This document shows, in pieces, positions 26,501 through 33,960 of a stretch of 64,000 bases of DNA. Origin of the DNA: Planctomycetota bacterium. Lineage in GTDB: Bacteria; Planctomycetota; Planctomycetia; Isosphaerales; Isosphaeraceae. The DNA lies in contig JAJYWB010000001.1 in assembly GCA_021791715.1 (NCBI GenBank), forward strand, positions 226,374-290,373, written 5' to 3'. Positions within the stretch are counted from its first letter, which is position 1, and each line of letters begins with the position of its first letter. Position numbers and translations under genes: made by a program. The notes below the pieces were generated by a model that made no database searches, was not told where the DNA came from, and worked only from the letters and a program-made list of their open reading frames with translations.

Positions 26501-26794
26501 GCGATACCACGCAACTCCGTGATATTTGGTATCTTTGATTCCGGAGAGTTCGCTTTCCCAGCAAAACGGGACGATAATTTCACGATCGAACGCCGCCGCC
26601 GGATCGTTCCATTGTTCTTTCACGCCGACATCTTGAGGATCGAAGCGAAATTTCCACGTGCCGTTGAGATTCACCCAGCGTTCGCGCATGGCTTCCGGGC
26701 GAGGGTGTTCGGGCCGCGGAATCGTGTCGGCGGCGGTCGCCGCGGCGGCGTACGCGATCCAAACCGCCAAGGCGTGTATAATCGATCGTGACAT
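23552..26794 (-). CDS. Secreted glycoside hydrolase family 2 (beta-galactosidase-like)
   Basis: The product is 1080 aa. After a signal peptide (MSRSIIHALAVWIAYAAAAT) comes the GH2 series: sugar-binding jelly roll (about residues 35-195, with NLNGTWKFRFDP and YHGVAWYRRSFEIP), immunoglobulin-like domain (200-300) and TIM barrel (about 305-620). The acid/base glutamate is in WVDFNETWG (E421) and the nucleophile in LINSEYGGVS (E520). Further beta domains follow, including a C-terminal jelly roll (about 940-1080) with LFHDEDVEIYLNGERI. Such enzymes cleave beta-galactosides, beta-glucuronides or beta-mannosides; the specificity is not readable. I used ATG 26794, which has GGGAGAG upstream and starts the signal peptide; the frame is open to 26812. 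Confidence 0.93.
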   Translation of the reverse strand: MSRSIIHALAVWIAYAAAATAADTIPRPEHPRPEAMRERWVNLNGTWKFRFDPQDVGVKEQWNDPAAAFDREIIVPFCWESELSGIKDTKYHGVAWYRRSFEIPANFAAEDRVFLRFEAVDWRADVWVNGKKIAEHEGGYTPFSADVTDAIRRTGQNHVVVRVFDPTDPDLPTGKQVGWYTSTSGIWQTVWLESRPASHIDSFTIKTKIDPAEAAIEIITAGSIDPKANLSAYSEDASVSSVKGIAVEGNKAKFTLKVDQPKLWTPETPHLYPLTLELKSGEGRVDTVRTYFALRTIARGKYGDAPFERILLNGKPVFLRGALDQSFNPKGIYTAPDEAFLKHDIELAKSVGLNMLRIHIKPDEPRRLYWADKLGMMILEDMPNTWRQNEKARTAWERTMREVVARDHNHPAIIAWVDFNETWGLGRPDLYKASKDTQEWVRSMVALTRSLDDTRLVEDNSPCNYDHVEGTDLNSWHFYIDEHEGAKSHIDEVVARSEPGSAFNYCPGQKMNSAPLINSEYGGVSAGGGDRDVSWAFRDLTTLLRKQPKIQGYVYTELSDIEWEHNGFFDYDRGKKEFGYDAFVPGMTPADLQGADFIGFDAPPAIVAKVNELIPVPLFVSHYSDLKETPTLRWSIKGTDDKGETVEIPARTRPVEWVPFGVKEQKRIAFRIETPFVGAVGFELVDASGKRIAANFVNLVVKPEKPTPKVERLDDREVAIRFDPAEFAQGRFSDGVKISEGKAQGRGVGSFTYRLNIPKSVVKARPQAIRLLVEASARAGRDQVDWNERKNPQDNPQTDERKHPTTVAISINGGAAVRIEIADDPADARGVLSHLARVDHGSYGEMIQINAPIPESAIQDLESGKPLVLRFEVPEDGKRGGLAIFGADTGAYPFDPTLVITTRDDLPVDLGVKPNASVTVDTPAARRVTLLPAGDSTKASGVVWSYTLADPGPDWFKPDFDASKWRQGKPGFGVEGTPAVRVGTVWDTETIWLRTTFECAKPNAGDVVQLHLFHDEDVEIYLNGERIHRARGYVSAYEDVTLDQAARDRLIEGRNVIAVRCRQTGGGQGIDVGVSIIRDK

Positions 26795-26950
26795 AACGCT
26801 AAACTCTCCCAAACGACGGCTCGATCTCGGTCGCGTCTCGTTGACGAACGCATTCCCGCGCGGCGACGACCCGGTCGCGCGTCGGTTAACGTATCAGATG
26901 AAACCGCGCCGGGCGATAGGTGAACGTTTCGGCGATTTTCGGAGTGAAAC

Positions 26951-27529
26951 ATGGATCCCCTCGCGCACGAACGCTTGATCGAAATCCTTAAACGTGATTC
27001 GCTTCGAACCGGTGAATTCAAGCTCGCGAGCGGGCGAACTTCGCATTACTACGTCGACGGCCGCGCCGTCACGCTTTCGGCGGAGGGCGCCGAATTGATC
27101 GCGCGCGGTACGCTTGATCAATTAAAAGCATACCCGCAAGTTCAGGCGATCGGCGGCTTGACGATGGGCGCCGACCCGATCGTCGGGGCGGCGCTGGCGC
27201 TCGCGGCCGCTTTCGATCGAAGCGAGTTGAAAGGGTTTTTGGTTCGGAAAGAAGCGAAAGCGCACGGCACGGGTAAGCTGATCGAAGGCCCTCTCAAGCC
27301 CGGGATGACCGTCGCGATCGTCGACGACGTGGCGACGACGGGGGGATCTTCGCTCCAGGCGATCGCCGCGGTCGAGGCGTTCGGCTGCGCGGTCGCGTGC
27401 GTGATCGTCGTTCTCGACCGTCTTGAAGGCGCGGCGCAAGCGTTCGCCGATCGGGGCGTTCCTTTCCACCCCCTCCTCACGATCCGCGATCTCGGCGTCG
27501 AACCGCTTGAATCCAAAGATAATCGATAA
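26951..27529 (+). CDS. pyrE: Orotate phosphoribosyltransferase
   Basis: PyrE makes orotidine 5'-phosphate from orotate and PRPP in pyrimidine synthesis. The 192-aa product has the usual short PyrE length, the N-terminal SGRTSHYYVDGR (about residues 27-38), the flexible-loop lysines in GFLVRKEAKAHGTGK (about 96-110), and the PRPP-binding motif VAIVDDVATTGGS (about 121-133). It is divergent from the GH2 gene and convergent with ribF, so it is probably a single-gene unit. Confidence 0.96.
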   Translation: MDPLAHERLIEILKRDSLRTGEFKLASGRTSHYYVDGRAVTLSAEGAELIARGTLDQLKAYPQVQAIGGLTMGADPIVGAALALAAAFDRSELKGFLVRKEAKAHGTGKLIEGPLKPGMTVAIVDDVATTGGSSLQAIAAVEAFGCAVACVIVVLDRLEGAAQAFADRGVPFHPLLTIRDLGVEPLESKDNR

Positions 27530-27540
27530 AGCGAATCTTT

Positions 27541-28488
27541 TTATTTCGGTAGGATATCGCCCGCGATCGCTCGGGTCGCGGCGACGTCTCGAGCGATTTG
27601 ATCGAGAAGGTCGGTCGTCGAATCGAATTTTCGGCTCGATCGGATCCGCTCGATCAGATCGAGTTCAATCGTTTGTCCGCGCAAGTTTCCCTGAAAGTTA
27701 AGGATATGAGCTTCAACCGATCGGATTGATTCGCCGAAGGTCGCGTTGGGGCCGATGTGGATCGCCGCGGGGCGGCTTCGCCGGTCGGCGCCTTCGTTAA
27801 CGAACGCGGTTCCCGCGTAAACGCCGTTGGACGGGATGAGGACCTCGATTTTGGCGAGATTGGCGGTCGGAAAGCCGAGCCCCGCGCCCCGTCCCGCTCC
27901 CTCGACGACCTCTCCCCGCAAGCGGTGCGGTCTTCCCAGCAGCCTCGCCGCGGCGGCGACGTTTCCCTCGTTGATCAGCGCCCGAATCGCCGACGACGAA
28001 ACGACGACCCCGTCGATCACGTTCGGCTCGACGACGGAGAAATCGATTCCCGCTTCGCCGCACCACGTCGCAAGTCGGGTCGTCGTTCCTTCTCTGCCCC
28101 GGCCGAAACGAAAATCAGGTCCTTCAACGATTCCAGAAGCGTGGAATTGTTCAACAATCACGCGATCGAAAAACTCGCGCGGCGAGAGATCGAGCAGCCA
28201 ATTCCCTGTTTGAAAGATCGCGACTTCATCGACCCCCGCCGATCTAAGCAGCTCGACTTTTCGCTCGGTCCATAATAAAGGGGTGGGAGCGAGTTCGGGT
28301 CTTAAAACCGCCGCGGGATGCGGGTCGAAGGTGACGATGATCGCTCGACGAGACGAATTTCGGGCTCGACGAATGATTTCATCGACAAGGCGGCGATGCC
28401 CCGCGTGCACGCCGTCGAAATTACCGATCGCAAGGAACGCACGGCGCAGCGGCGTGGGGATCGGAGCGAAACCGTCAAGCGACAACAC
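27541..28488 (-). CDS. ribF: Bifunctional riboflavin kinase/FAD synthetase
   Basis: RibF phosphorylates riboflavin to FMN and adenylylates FMN to FAD. The 315-aa product has the N-terminal nucleotidyltransferase domain, with AIGNFDGVHAGHRRLV (HxGH-like, about residues 21-36), VTFDPHPAAVL and the GPDFRFGRGREGT motif. The C-terminal riboflavin kinase domain has GRGAGLGFPTANL (PTAN, about 200-212), NGVYAG and a VEAHILNF strand. Length equals the family norm. The stop lies 11 bp from the convergent pyrE stop with no clear terminator between. Confidence 0.96.
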   Translation of the reverse strand: MLSLDGFAPIPTPLRRAFLAIGNFDGVHAGHRRLVDEIIRRARNSSRRAIIVTFDPHPAAVLRPELAPTPLLWTERKVELLRSAGVDEVAIFQTGNWLLDLSPREFFDRVIVEQFHASGIVEGPDFRFGRGREGTTTRLATWCGEAGIDFSVVEPNVIDGVVVSSSAIRALINEGNVAAAARLLGRPHRLRGEVVEGAGRGAGLGFPTANLAKIEVLIPSNGVYAGTAFVNEGADRRSRPAAIHIGPNATFGESIRSVEAHILNFQGNLRGQTIELDLIERIRSSRKFDSTTDLLDQIARDVAATRAIAGDILPK

Positions 28489-28702
28489 CGGCGCCCGTCC
28501 CTCGTCGTTAACTCTCTACCGACCCTCGTTTCAAAAACGTATTATCTCCGGTCGGCGCGAACGCGGTCAATCCCGCCGCGGACGATCGCGACGAACTCGC
28601 GATTGATTATAAAGATTGCGAATATTCTTAACCGGGAACTTGATCGAAGTCGCGCGATCGACCGAATCGAACGATCGTTAAAGAACGGCAACATAAGAAA
28701 AC

Positions 28703-29938
28703 ATGAACTTTTTAATTCTTGGATCGGGCGCCGACGAGCGCGACTGGGCCGAACTGATTTCGAGCGATCGCGATCACCGAGTCGTCGCGGCTCATCCCGG
28801 GCTCGCGGGATTTGAGCGAACGCCCGGCGCGCGTGATATCGAAGAGGCGTTCGCGGTCGAGGGGGTCGACGCGGCGATCGTCGGCGGCGATTCGGAGCTT
28901 CGTACCGAGGGGCTCCGTCGCCTAGCGGGGATCGGCGTCTCGGCGATCGTTCTTCATCCTCCCGCGAACAATCCCGATCCGTATTATCAGGTCTCGCTCA
29001 GTCGCCAAGAAACGGGGGCGGTGATCGTTCCCGATCTGGCGGGTCGACTTCATCCCGGAGTTCGCGCGCTCCAAAACGCGCTCGAGCACGCGCGTTCGGG
29101 AGAGACCGCCAAACCCGTGTCGATCCTTCTTGAAGCGAGTTATGAACACGGGGATTTACTTTGGTATCATTTCGCGCGGCTCGTCGATCTGGTTCGTTTA
29201 CTGACGGGCAAAGAGATCGAAACGGTGCTCGCCTCGGCCGATCCCGCCGACGGCGGCGCGATCGAGAACCTGATCGTTCAGCTTCGCGGCGGAACCGATC
29301 TCCGCGGCGAAATCCGCCTGGGTCGCGGAGTCGATCGTCCCGTTCATCTTAGCATCGTCAATTCACAAAACGATATGCTCACATTAGAATTTGATCCCGA
29401 AAAAGTCGCCGAGGGTCGGCTGACGAGTCGGGATCGGAACGGGATTGAGTCGATCGTCGAGCTTTATCCCGATTGGGATCCCAAGGAGTCGCTTTTGGAG
29501 GCGTTCGAGGCCGCGACTTCGCAATGCGGATCGGCGGGGGCCTCGGCGAAAGACGCCGCCGAAGCCGGATCGGACCCGACGAAACCCGCGGCGATTTCGC
29601 TGCGCGGTTCTGGGCCGAGCCTGCTCGACGGCACGCGAGCCTCGGAGCTTACCGACGCGGTCGCGCGGAGCGTCGAGAAGAATCGGATGATCGAACTTCA
29701 TTATGATGAAGTGAGCGAACTTGGAAGTTTTAAGGCGGTGATGACCTCGACGGGTTGCGGGCTTTTGCTCCTTGCGACCGCGGCTTTACCGATCGCGTTG
29801 GCGGGGCCGGCGCTCGGGTTTAACGGCACGCTCGTGATCGCCTACGCGATACCGCCGATCCTGGTCGTTTTCTTGCTGTTTCAACTACTGCGTTTCCTCG
29901 CCCGCTCGCCGCGGAACGACTCGGATCAGAGCGGATAA
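28703..29938 (+). CDS. Oxidoreductase-like (Gfo/Idh/MocA-type) protein with C-terminal membrane helices
   Basis: The 411-aa product resembles Gfo/Idh/MocA proteins in its layout. It has an N-terminal nucleotide-binding-like region (MNFLILGSGADERDWAELIS), VDAAIVGGDSELRTEGLRRL, then ISEL-like second-domain parts with HFARLVDLVRLLTGKEI. It lacks the usual KP lysine motif: the corresponding stretch is VSAIVLHPPANNPDP. Near the C-terminus are two hydrophobic helices (about residues 345-400: GCGLLLLATAALPIALAG and PPILVVFLLFQLLRFLA). Loss of the catalytic motif plus a membrane anchor suggests a non-canonical or non-catalytic role; this is inference. The protein stands alone, followed by a 500-bp gap. 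Confidence 0.78.
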   Translation: MNFLILGSGADERDWAELISSDRDHRVVAAHPGLAGFERTPGARDIEEAFAVEGVDAAIVGGDSELRTEGLRRLAGIGVSAIVLHPPANNPDPYYQVSLSRQETGAVIVPDLAGRLHPGVRALQNALEHARSGETAKPVSILLEASYEHGDLLWYHFARLVDLVRLLTGKEIETVLASADPADGGAIENLIVQLRGGTDLRGEIRLGRGVDRPVHLSIVNSQNDMLTLEFDPEKVAEGRLTSRDRNGIESIVELYPDWDPKESLLEAFEAATSQCGSAGASAKDAAEAGSDPTKPAAISLRGSGPSLLDGTRASELTDAVARSVEKNRMIELHYDEVSELGSFKAVMTSTGCGLLLLATAALPIALAGPALGFNGTLVIAYAIPPILVVFLLFQLLRFLARSPRNDSDQSG

Positions 29939-29982
29939 AAACGTTGAGCCGAGGATCGAATCGGATGATCCAATCATACCGG

Positions 29983-30015
29983 AGGGTGTTCTTACATCCG
30001 GCTGAGAGCCGGCGA
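29983..30015 (+). other. Two adjacent small hairpins in the gap before queF
   Basis: The 525-bp gap 29939-30463 has no supported gene. Near its left end, CCGGA...TCCGG and CCGGCT-GAG-AGCCGG form two adjacent stems, followed within about 15 nt by a run of six Ts near 30023-30028. This may be the terminator of the oxidoreductase-like gene. A CTGAGA occurs here as in thiamine-pyrophosphate riboswitches, but the rest of that fold is absent. The remainder up to queF shows nothing I can assign, including no clear preQ1 element. Confidence 0.35.
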
Positions 30016-30463
30016 GCCTAAATTTTTTACATGATTTCACTACTCAAATCCGGCTCGGGCGGCGCGAAATCCTTACGAATTCATACGTTTTCATTTAAAA
30101 GCAATTGGCCCGCTTGAACCTCGACTTAACGAAAAAAACGATGCGGACGATGAGACGGCGCGAGCCCAAGCGACCGACCGACGAATCGGCTCAATCGCGG
30201 TTTACCTTGATCTTTCGGCGAGTTTCCTCGAGAGATCGGCTCGTTCGGTTCTCGTCGACCGACTGTTTTCGGGCTCGATTCTTCGGATTCAAACATTGCG
30301 ATATCGACCAAATCGCACAACCGGTTTGGTGAAGTCGATCGATTCGGCCGGCCGAAACCGCCTTATGCGCTTTATGATCACGGCGTGTCGAGCCGATTTC
30401 GGATGACGCCGAGCCTCTCCAAATTCGGTTCAAAAGCAATGCGATCCCCTGGAGTCGATCACG

Positions 30464-30811
30464 ATGCCGAACGAGCTGGAAACGTTTCCCAATCAATTTC
30501 CCAACCGCGATTACGAGATTGAAATTACCTGTCCGGAATTTACCGCGGTTTGCCCCAAGACGGGTCAGCCCGATTTCGGCGTGATCAAGATCGCTTACGT
30601 GCCCGACGTCGTTTGCGTCGAGCTCAAAAGCCTGAAACTTTACCTTCAAGCGTATCGCAATAAAGGCATTTTTTACGAACATTCGATCAACACGATCCTC
30701 GACGACCTCGTTTCGGCGTGCGCACCGAGGCGGATGACGGTGACGGGGGATTTCACTCCGAGGGGGGGGATTTCATCGCGGATTATCGCGAGGTATGAAA
30801 AATCGGCGTGA
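30464..30811 (+). CDS. queF: NADPH-dependent 7-cyano-7-deazaguanine reductase
   Basis: QueF reduces the nitrile of preQ0 to preQ1, a step unique to queuosine synthesis. The 115-aa product matches the short (type I, YkvM-like) form. The nucleophilic cysteine is C30 in [15 protein letters not shown]. The family motif [20 protein letters not shown] follows (about 54-73), then [10 protein letters not shown]. The companion queE is 27 kb away at 2373, so the pathway is scattered. The gene is followed by the SAM hydroxide adenosyltransferase on the same strand. Confidence 0.96.
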   Translation: MPNELETFPNQFPNRDYEIEITCPEFTAVCPKTGQPDFGVIKIAYVPDVVCVELKSLKLYLQAYRNKGIFYEHSINTILDDLVSACAPRRMTVTGDFTPRGGISSRIIARYEKSA

Positions 30812-30918
30812 TTCGATAAATCCGACGCCGAGTTCGATCCGATTCCGTATGATTCTTGTATCGGCCCCCCCCATACGAAGCGAACGTTCTCACCAAACTT
30901 TCCGAATGGGCTGAAACC

Positions 30919-31731
30919 ATGCGTTCGGGCATATTGACGCTGACGACCGATTTTGGAACTCAAGGTCCGTACGTCGCCGCGGTGAAAGGGATTGTTCTTG
31001 GGCTCGCACCCAAGACGGTTTTGGTGGATGTTACGCACACGATTGCGCCGCAGAACGTCCTGGAGGGGGCGTTCGTGCTTGGGAGCATTGTGGGAACTTT
31101 TCCGCCTGGAACGATTCATTTGGGAGTGATCGATCCTGGTGTGGGGACCGAGCGGAGGATCATCGCGGTCGAGGTTGCGGATCAGTGGTTTATCGCTCCC
31201 GATAACGGCTTGCTCACATGTGTGGTGCGTGATCGAGAGCCGACCGAGATTCGTCATGTCGTCAATCCCTCGATTCGTCGCGAGCACGTCTCTTCGACGT
31301 TCCACGGTCGCGATATCATGGCGCCCGCGGCGGCTTTTCTGCTCGGGGGCGGAGATCCCGCCGAACTCGGTCCTCGACTCGATAAGATCGTTAGGCTGAG
31401 CAATTTCACGGCGACGAGCGTGAACGGTTCGGGGGCTCTCGTCGGCGAGGTCGTGTTTCGCGATTCGTTCGGGAATTTAATCACCAATTTATCCAAGAAT
31501 GAAATGATGAGTCGAGGTTCGGATCCGCTCGATTGGGTCGTCGAGATCGCGGGTGAGCGGATCGAGGGGATTTGTCGGACTTACGGCGAGCGGTTGTTGG
31601 GAAGTTTGATCGCGCTTTACGGGAGCGAGGGCTGGCTCGAGATCGCGGTCGTCAACGGCGACGCCGCGCGGGCGTTGACGGCGGGTCCGGGGATGTCGGT
31701 TTGGGCGAAACGCCGGGGTTACGCTTTATGA
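30919..31731 (+). CDS. SAM hydroxide adenosyltransferase (DUF62 family)
   Basis: This family, related to SAM-dependent fluorinase and chlorinase, hydrolyses S-adenosylmethionine to adenosine and methionine. The 270-aa product opens with the family signature ILTLTTDFGTQGPYVAAVKG (about residues 4-23). HLGVIDPGVGTERRIIAVEV, FIAPDNGLL and FHGRDIMAPAAAFL follow, then the C-terminal beta domain with GEVVFRDSFGNLITNL. I chose ATG 30919 because the conserved start follows directly; the frame is open to 30856 but those residues are atypical. The stop overlaps the bioA start (ATGA), so the two are coupled. The link to bioA is notable because BioA uses SAM as amino donor. Confidence 0.9.
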   Translation: MRSGILTLTTDFGTQGPYVAAVKGIVLGLAPKTVLVDVTHTIAPQNVLEGAFVLGSIVGTFPPGTIHLGVIDPGVGTERRIIAVEVADQWFIAPDNGLLTCVVRDREPTEIRHVVNPSIRREHVSSTFHGRDIMAPAAAFLLGGGDPAELGPRLDKIVRLSNFTATSVNGSGALVGEVVFRDSFGNLITNLSKNEMMSRGSDPLDWVVEIAGERIEGICRTYGERLLGSLIALYGSEGWLEIAVVNGDAARALTAGPGMSVWAKRRGYAL

Positions 31732-33113
31732 ATCGTCGTGAGCTCGATTCCATACCGGTTGAAACGTTACGCGATTGGGATCGGCTTCACCTTTGGCATC
31801 CGTTCGCGAATCAGGCCGAGTGGGATCGTGAAGATCCGCTCGTGATCGATCGAGGCGAGGGAGTTTACTTGTATGATCGTTTAGGGAATCGTTTTCTCGA
31901 CGGCGTGAGTTCGCTTTGGTGTAACGTTCACGGTCATCGCCGCGGCGAGCTCGATCGCGCGATCGTCGATCAATTGGCTTCGATCGCGCATTCGACGCTT
32001 CTTGGAATCACGCATCCGACCGCGATCGCGCTCGCCAAACGGCTTGTCGAGTTAGCCCCCGAGGGGCTGACGCGGGTTTTCTTTTCGGACGACGGCGCGA
32101 CCGCGATTGAAGTCGCCCTCAAAATGGCGTTTCAGTATTGGCGACAAATCGCCGAACCCGAGCCGAAGCGGACGAAATATCTCGCTCTCACGAACGCGTA
32201 TCACGGCGATACGCTGGGCGCGGTCGGAGTCGGCGGGGTCGAGCGATTTCACGCAACGTTCGGACCGCTCCTATTAGAGACGCTCCGCGCCCCCGCTCCG
32301 TATTGTTACCGCTGTCCGTTATCGCTTGAACATCCGGGTTGCGCGATCGCGTGTTTGAACGACGTTGATCGTTCGCTCGCCGCACACGAGGGGGAAGTCG
32401 CGGCGGTCGTCGTCGAGCCGCTCGTTCAGGGCGCCGCGGGGATGATCGTTCATCCGCCGGGATATCTAAGTGGAATCACGGCTTTATGCAAAAAATATAA
32501 TGTTTTATTGATCGCTGATGAGGTCGCGGTCGGGTTCGGGCGGACGGGGACGCTGTTCGCGTGCGAGGTCGAGGGGGTTTCGCCCGATTTTCTTTGTGTC
32601 GCCAAGGGGATTACGGGAGGATATCTCCCCCTCGCCGCGACGCTCACGACCGAGCGCGTTCGGTCGGCGTTCGTCGGCGACGCGATCAATCCAAAAATAT
32701 TCTATCATGGGCATACGTATTCAGGAAATCCGCTCGCCGCGGCGGTCGCGCTGGCGAATCTCGATCTTTTTGAAAGCGATCGAACGCTTGAGAAGCTAAA
32801 TACCAAGATCGACCGGCTCGCCGCGGGGCTCGTTTCGTTCTCTCGGCTCGAGCATGTCGGCGAGGTTCGCCGGCGCGGGCTGATCGCGGGGATCGAACTC
32901 GTCGCCGAAAAAGCGACCAAAAAACCGTTTCCCGCGACCGATCGGGTCGGCGCGCGAGTTTGCCTGGCTGCGCGAAAGCGAGGCGTTCTGCTTCGGCCGC
33001 TGGGCGACGTGATCGTGATCATGCCCCCCCTCGCGATCGAACTCGATCAAATCGACGAACTGGTCGCGGTCGTGCGCGATTCGATCGTCGAAATCACCCA
33101 ATCTATTAACTAG
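31728..33113 (+). CDS. bioA: Adenosylmethionine-8-amino-7-oxononanoate aminotransferase
   Basis: BioA converts 8-amino-7-oxononanoate to 7,8-diaminononanoate with SAM as amino donor, the step before dethiobiotin. The 461-aa product is a class III PLP aminotransferase. It has LHLWHPFANQAEW at the N-terminus, FFSDDGATAIEVALKMAFQY (cofactor phosphate site), AYHGDTLGAVGVGG, LLIADEVAVGFGRTG (PLP-binding Asp) and the lysine in CVAKGITGGYLPLA (K293). I set the start at 31728, where ATGA overlaps the upstream stop; the frame is open further left, but that part is an Arg-rich shadow of the upstream gene. bioD follows by 25 bp. bioB and bioF are not in this window. Confidence 0.96.
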   Translation: MNRRELDSIPVETLRDWDRLHLWHPFANQAEWDREDPLVIDRGEGVYLYDRLGNRFLDGVSSLWCNVHGHRRGELDRAIVDQLASIAHSTLLGITHPTAIALAKRLVELAPEGLTRVFFSDDGATAIEVALKMAFQYWRQIAEPEPKRTKYLALTNAYHGDTLGAVGVGGVERFHATFGPLLLETLRAPAPYCYRCPLSLEHPGCAIACLNDVDRSLAAHEGEVAAVVVEPLVQGAAGMIVHPPGYLSGITALCKKYNVLLIADEVAVGFGRTGTLFACEVEGVSPDFLCVAKGITGGYLPLAATLTTERVRSAFVGDAINPKIFYHGHTYSGNPLAAAVALANLDLFESDRTLEKLNTKIDRLAAGLVSFSRLEHVGEVRRRGLIAGIELVAEKATKKPFPATDRVGARVCLAARKRGVLLRPLGDVIVIMPPLAIELDQIDELVAVVRDSIVEITQSIN

Positions 33114-33138
33114 ATCTTGATTTATTAATTTCAATGAT

Positions 33139-33960
33139 ATGAGTGATATCGATCATTTTATTATTAATGATAAACCCGGATTATTCGTGACCGGAACCGA
33201 CACCGAGGTCGGGAAAACGTTCGTCGCGTCGTCGATCGTGCGTCGATTGACCGCGTCGGGCGTTAAGACAGGCGTGATCAAGCCGATCGCGACGGGGTGC
33301 GAGCGTCGCGGCGAGCGATTGATATCGAGCGATGCGAGCGAATTGATCGAGGCTTTGGGGCGGGATGTCGATCACGCCTGCGTCGCTCCGATCGTGTTTG
33401 AACGCCCCCTTGCGCCCGTGACCGCGGCTCGGCTCGAGGGGCGAGAACTTACGTTCGAGTCGATCGTCGAGCGAACTCGCGAGTCGTTCGATTACTGGAT
33501 TGCGGAATCGGTCGACATGATGATTATTGAGGGGATCGGCGGTTTGTTGTGTCCGATCGCCCGGGGAAAGACGGTCGCCGATCTGGCGATCGCGATCGAT
33601 TACCCTTTGATCGTAACGGCTTCGAGAGGGTTGGGGACGCTCAATCGTACGCTTTTGACGGTTGAGGCCGCGTTGCGTCGAGGGCTTCGGGTGGCCGGGA
33701 TCGTGCTCAATTCGGTCGACCCGCACGCCGATCGCGTTTGTGAGCGGGAAAACGGAATCGAGCTCGCCGAGATGCTTCCCGGGATCGCGATCTTGGCGGA
33801 GATTCCCCGCGTCGATGATCGCACGGATGTCCCGTCGCCGATTTGCGCCGTAGATTGGTATGATCGAGCGCGTCGATCACGGGTGTCGACGTTCGAATCG
33901 CGTGTGGATTTACCTGAACGTCCTCCGACGGACGAGGCGGTCGAAAATCATGGCGTCTGA
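33139..33960 (+). CDS. bioD: ATP-dependent dethiobiotin synthetase
   Basis: BioD closes the ureido ring of dethiobiotin from diaminononanoate, CO2 and ATP. The 273-aa product has the P-loop FVTGTDTEVGKTFVASS (about residues 16-32), the substrate lysine in VIKPIATGC (about 50-58), and IIEGIGGLLCPI in place of the usual VEGAGGxxxP. RGLGTLNRTLLTVEA follows. It is longer than the roughly 225-aa norm because of a C-terminal tail (RRSRVSTFESRVDLPERPP) that lacks conserved features. The end overlaps the start of the next gene by 11 bp, in keeping with one operon. Confidence 0.95.
   Translation: MSDIDHFIINDKPGLFVTGTDTEVGKTFVASSIVRRLTASGVKTGVIKPIATGCERRGERLISSDASELIEALGRDVDHACVAPIVFERPLAPVTAARLEGRELTFESIVERTRESFDYWIAESVDMMIIEGIGGLLCPIARGKTVADLAIAIDYPLIVTASRGLGTLNRTLLTVEAALRRGLRVAGIVLNSVDPHADRVCERENGIELAEMLPGIAILAEIPRVDDRTDVPSPICAVDWYDRARRSRVSTFESRVDLPERPPTDEAVENHGV

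Noticed and set aside
29983..30028. TPP riboswitch because of CTGAGA near a hairpin
   Set aside because: The remaining conserved parts of the thiamine box are absent and the next gene is queF, not a thiamine gene.
30340..30463. preQ1 riboswitch before queF
   Set aside because: No stem-loop with the A-rich AAAAAACUA-type tail could be found.
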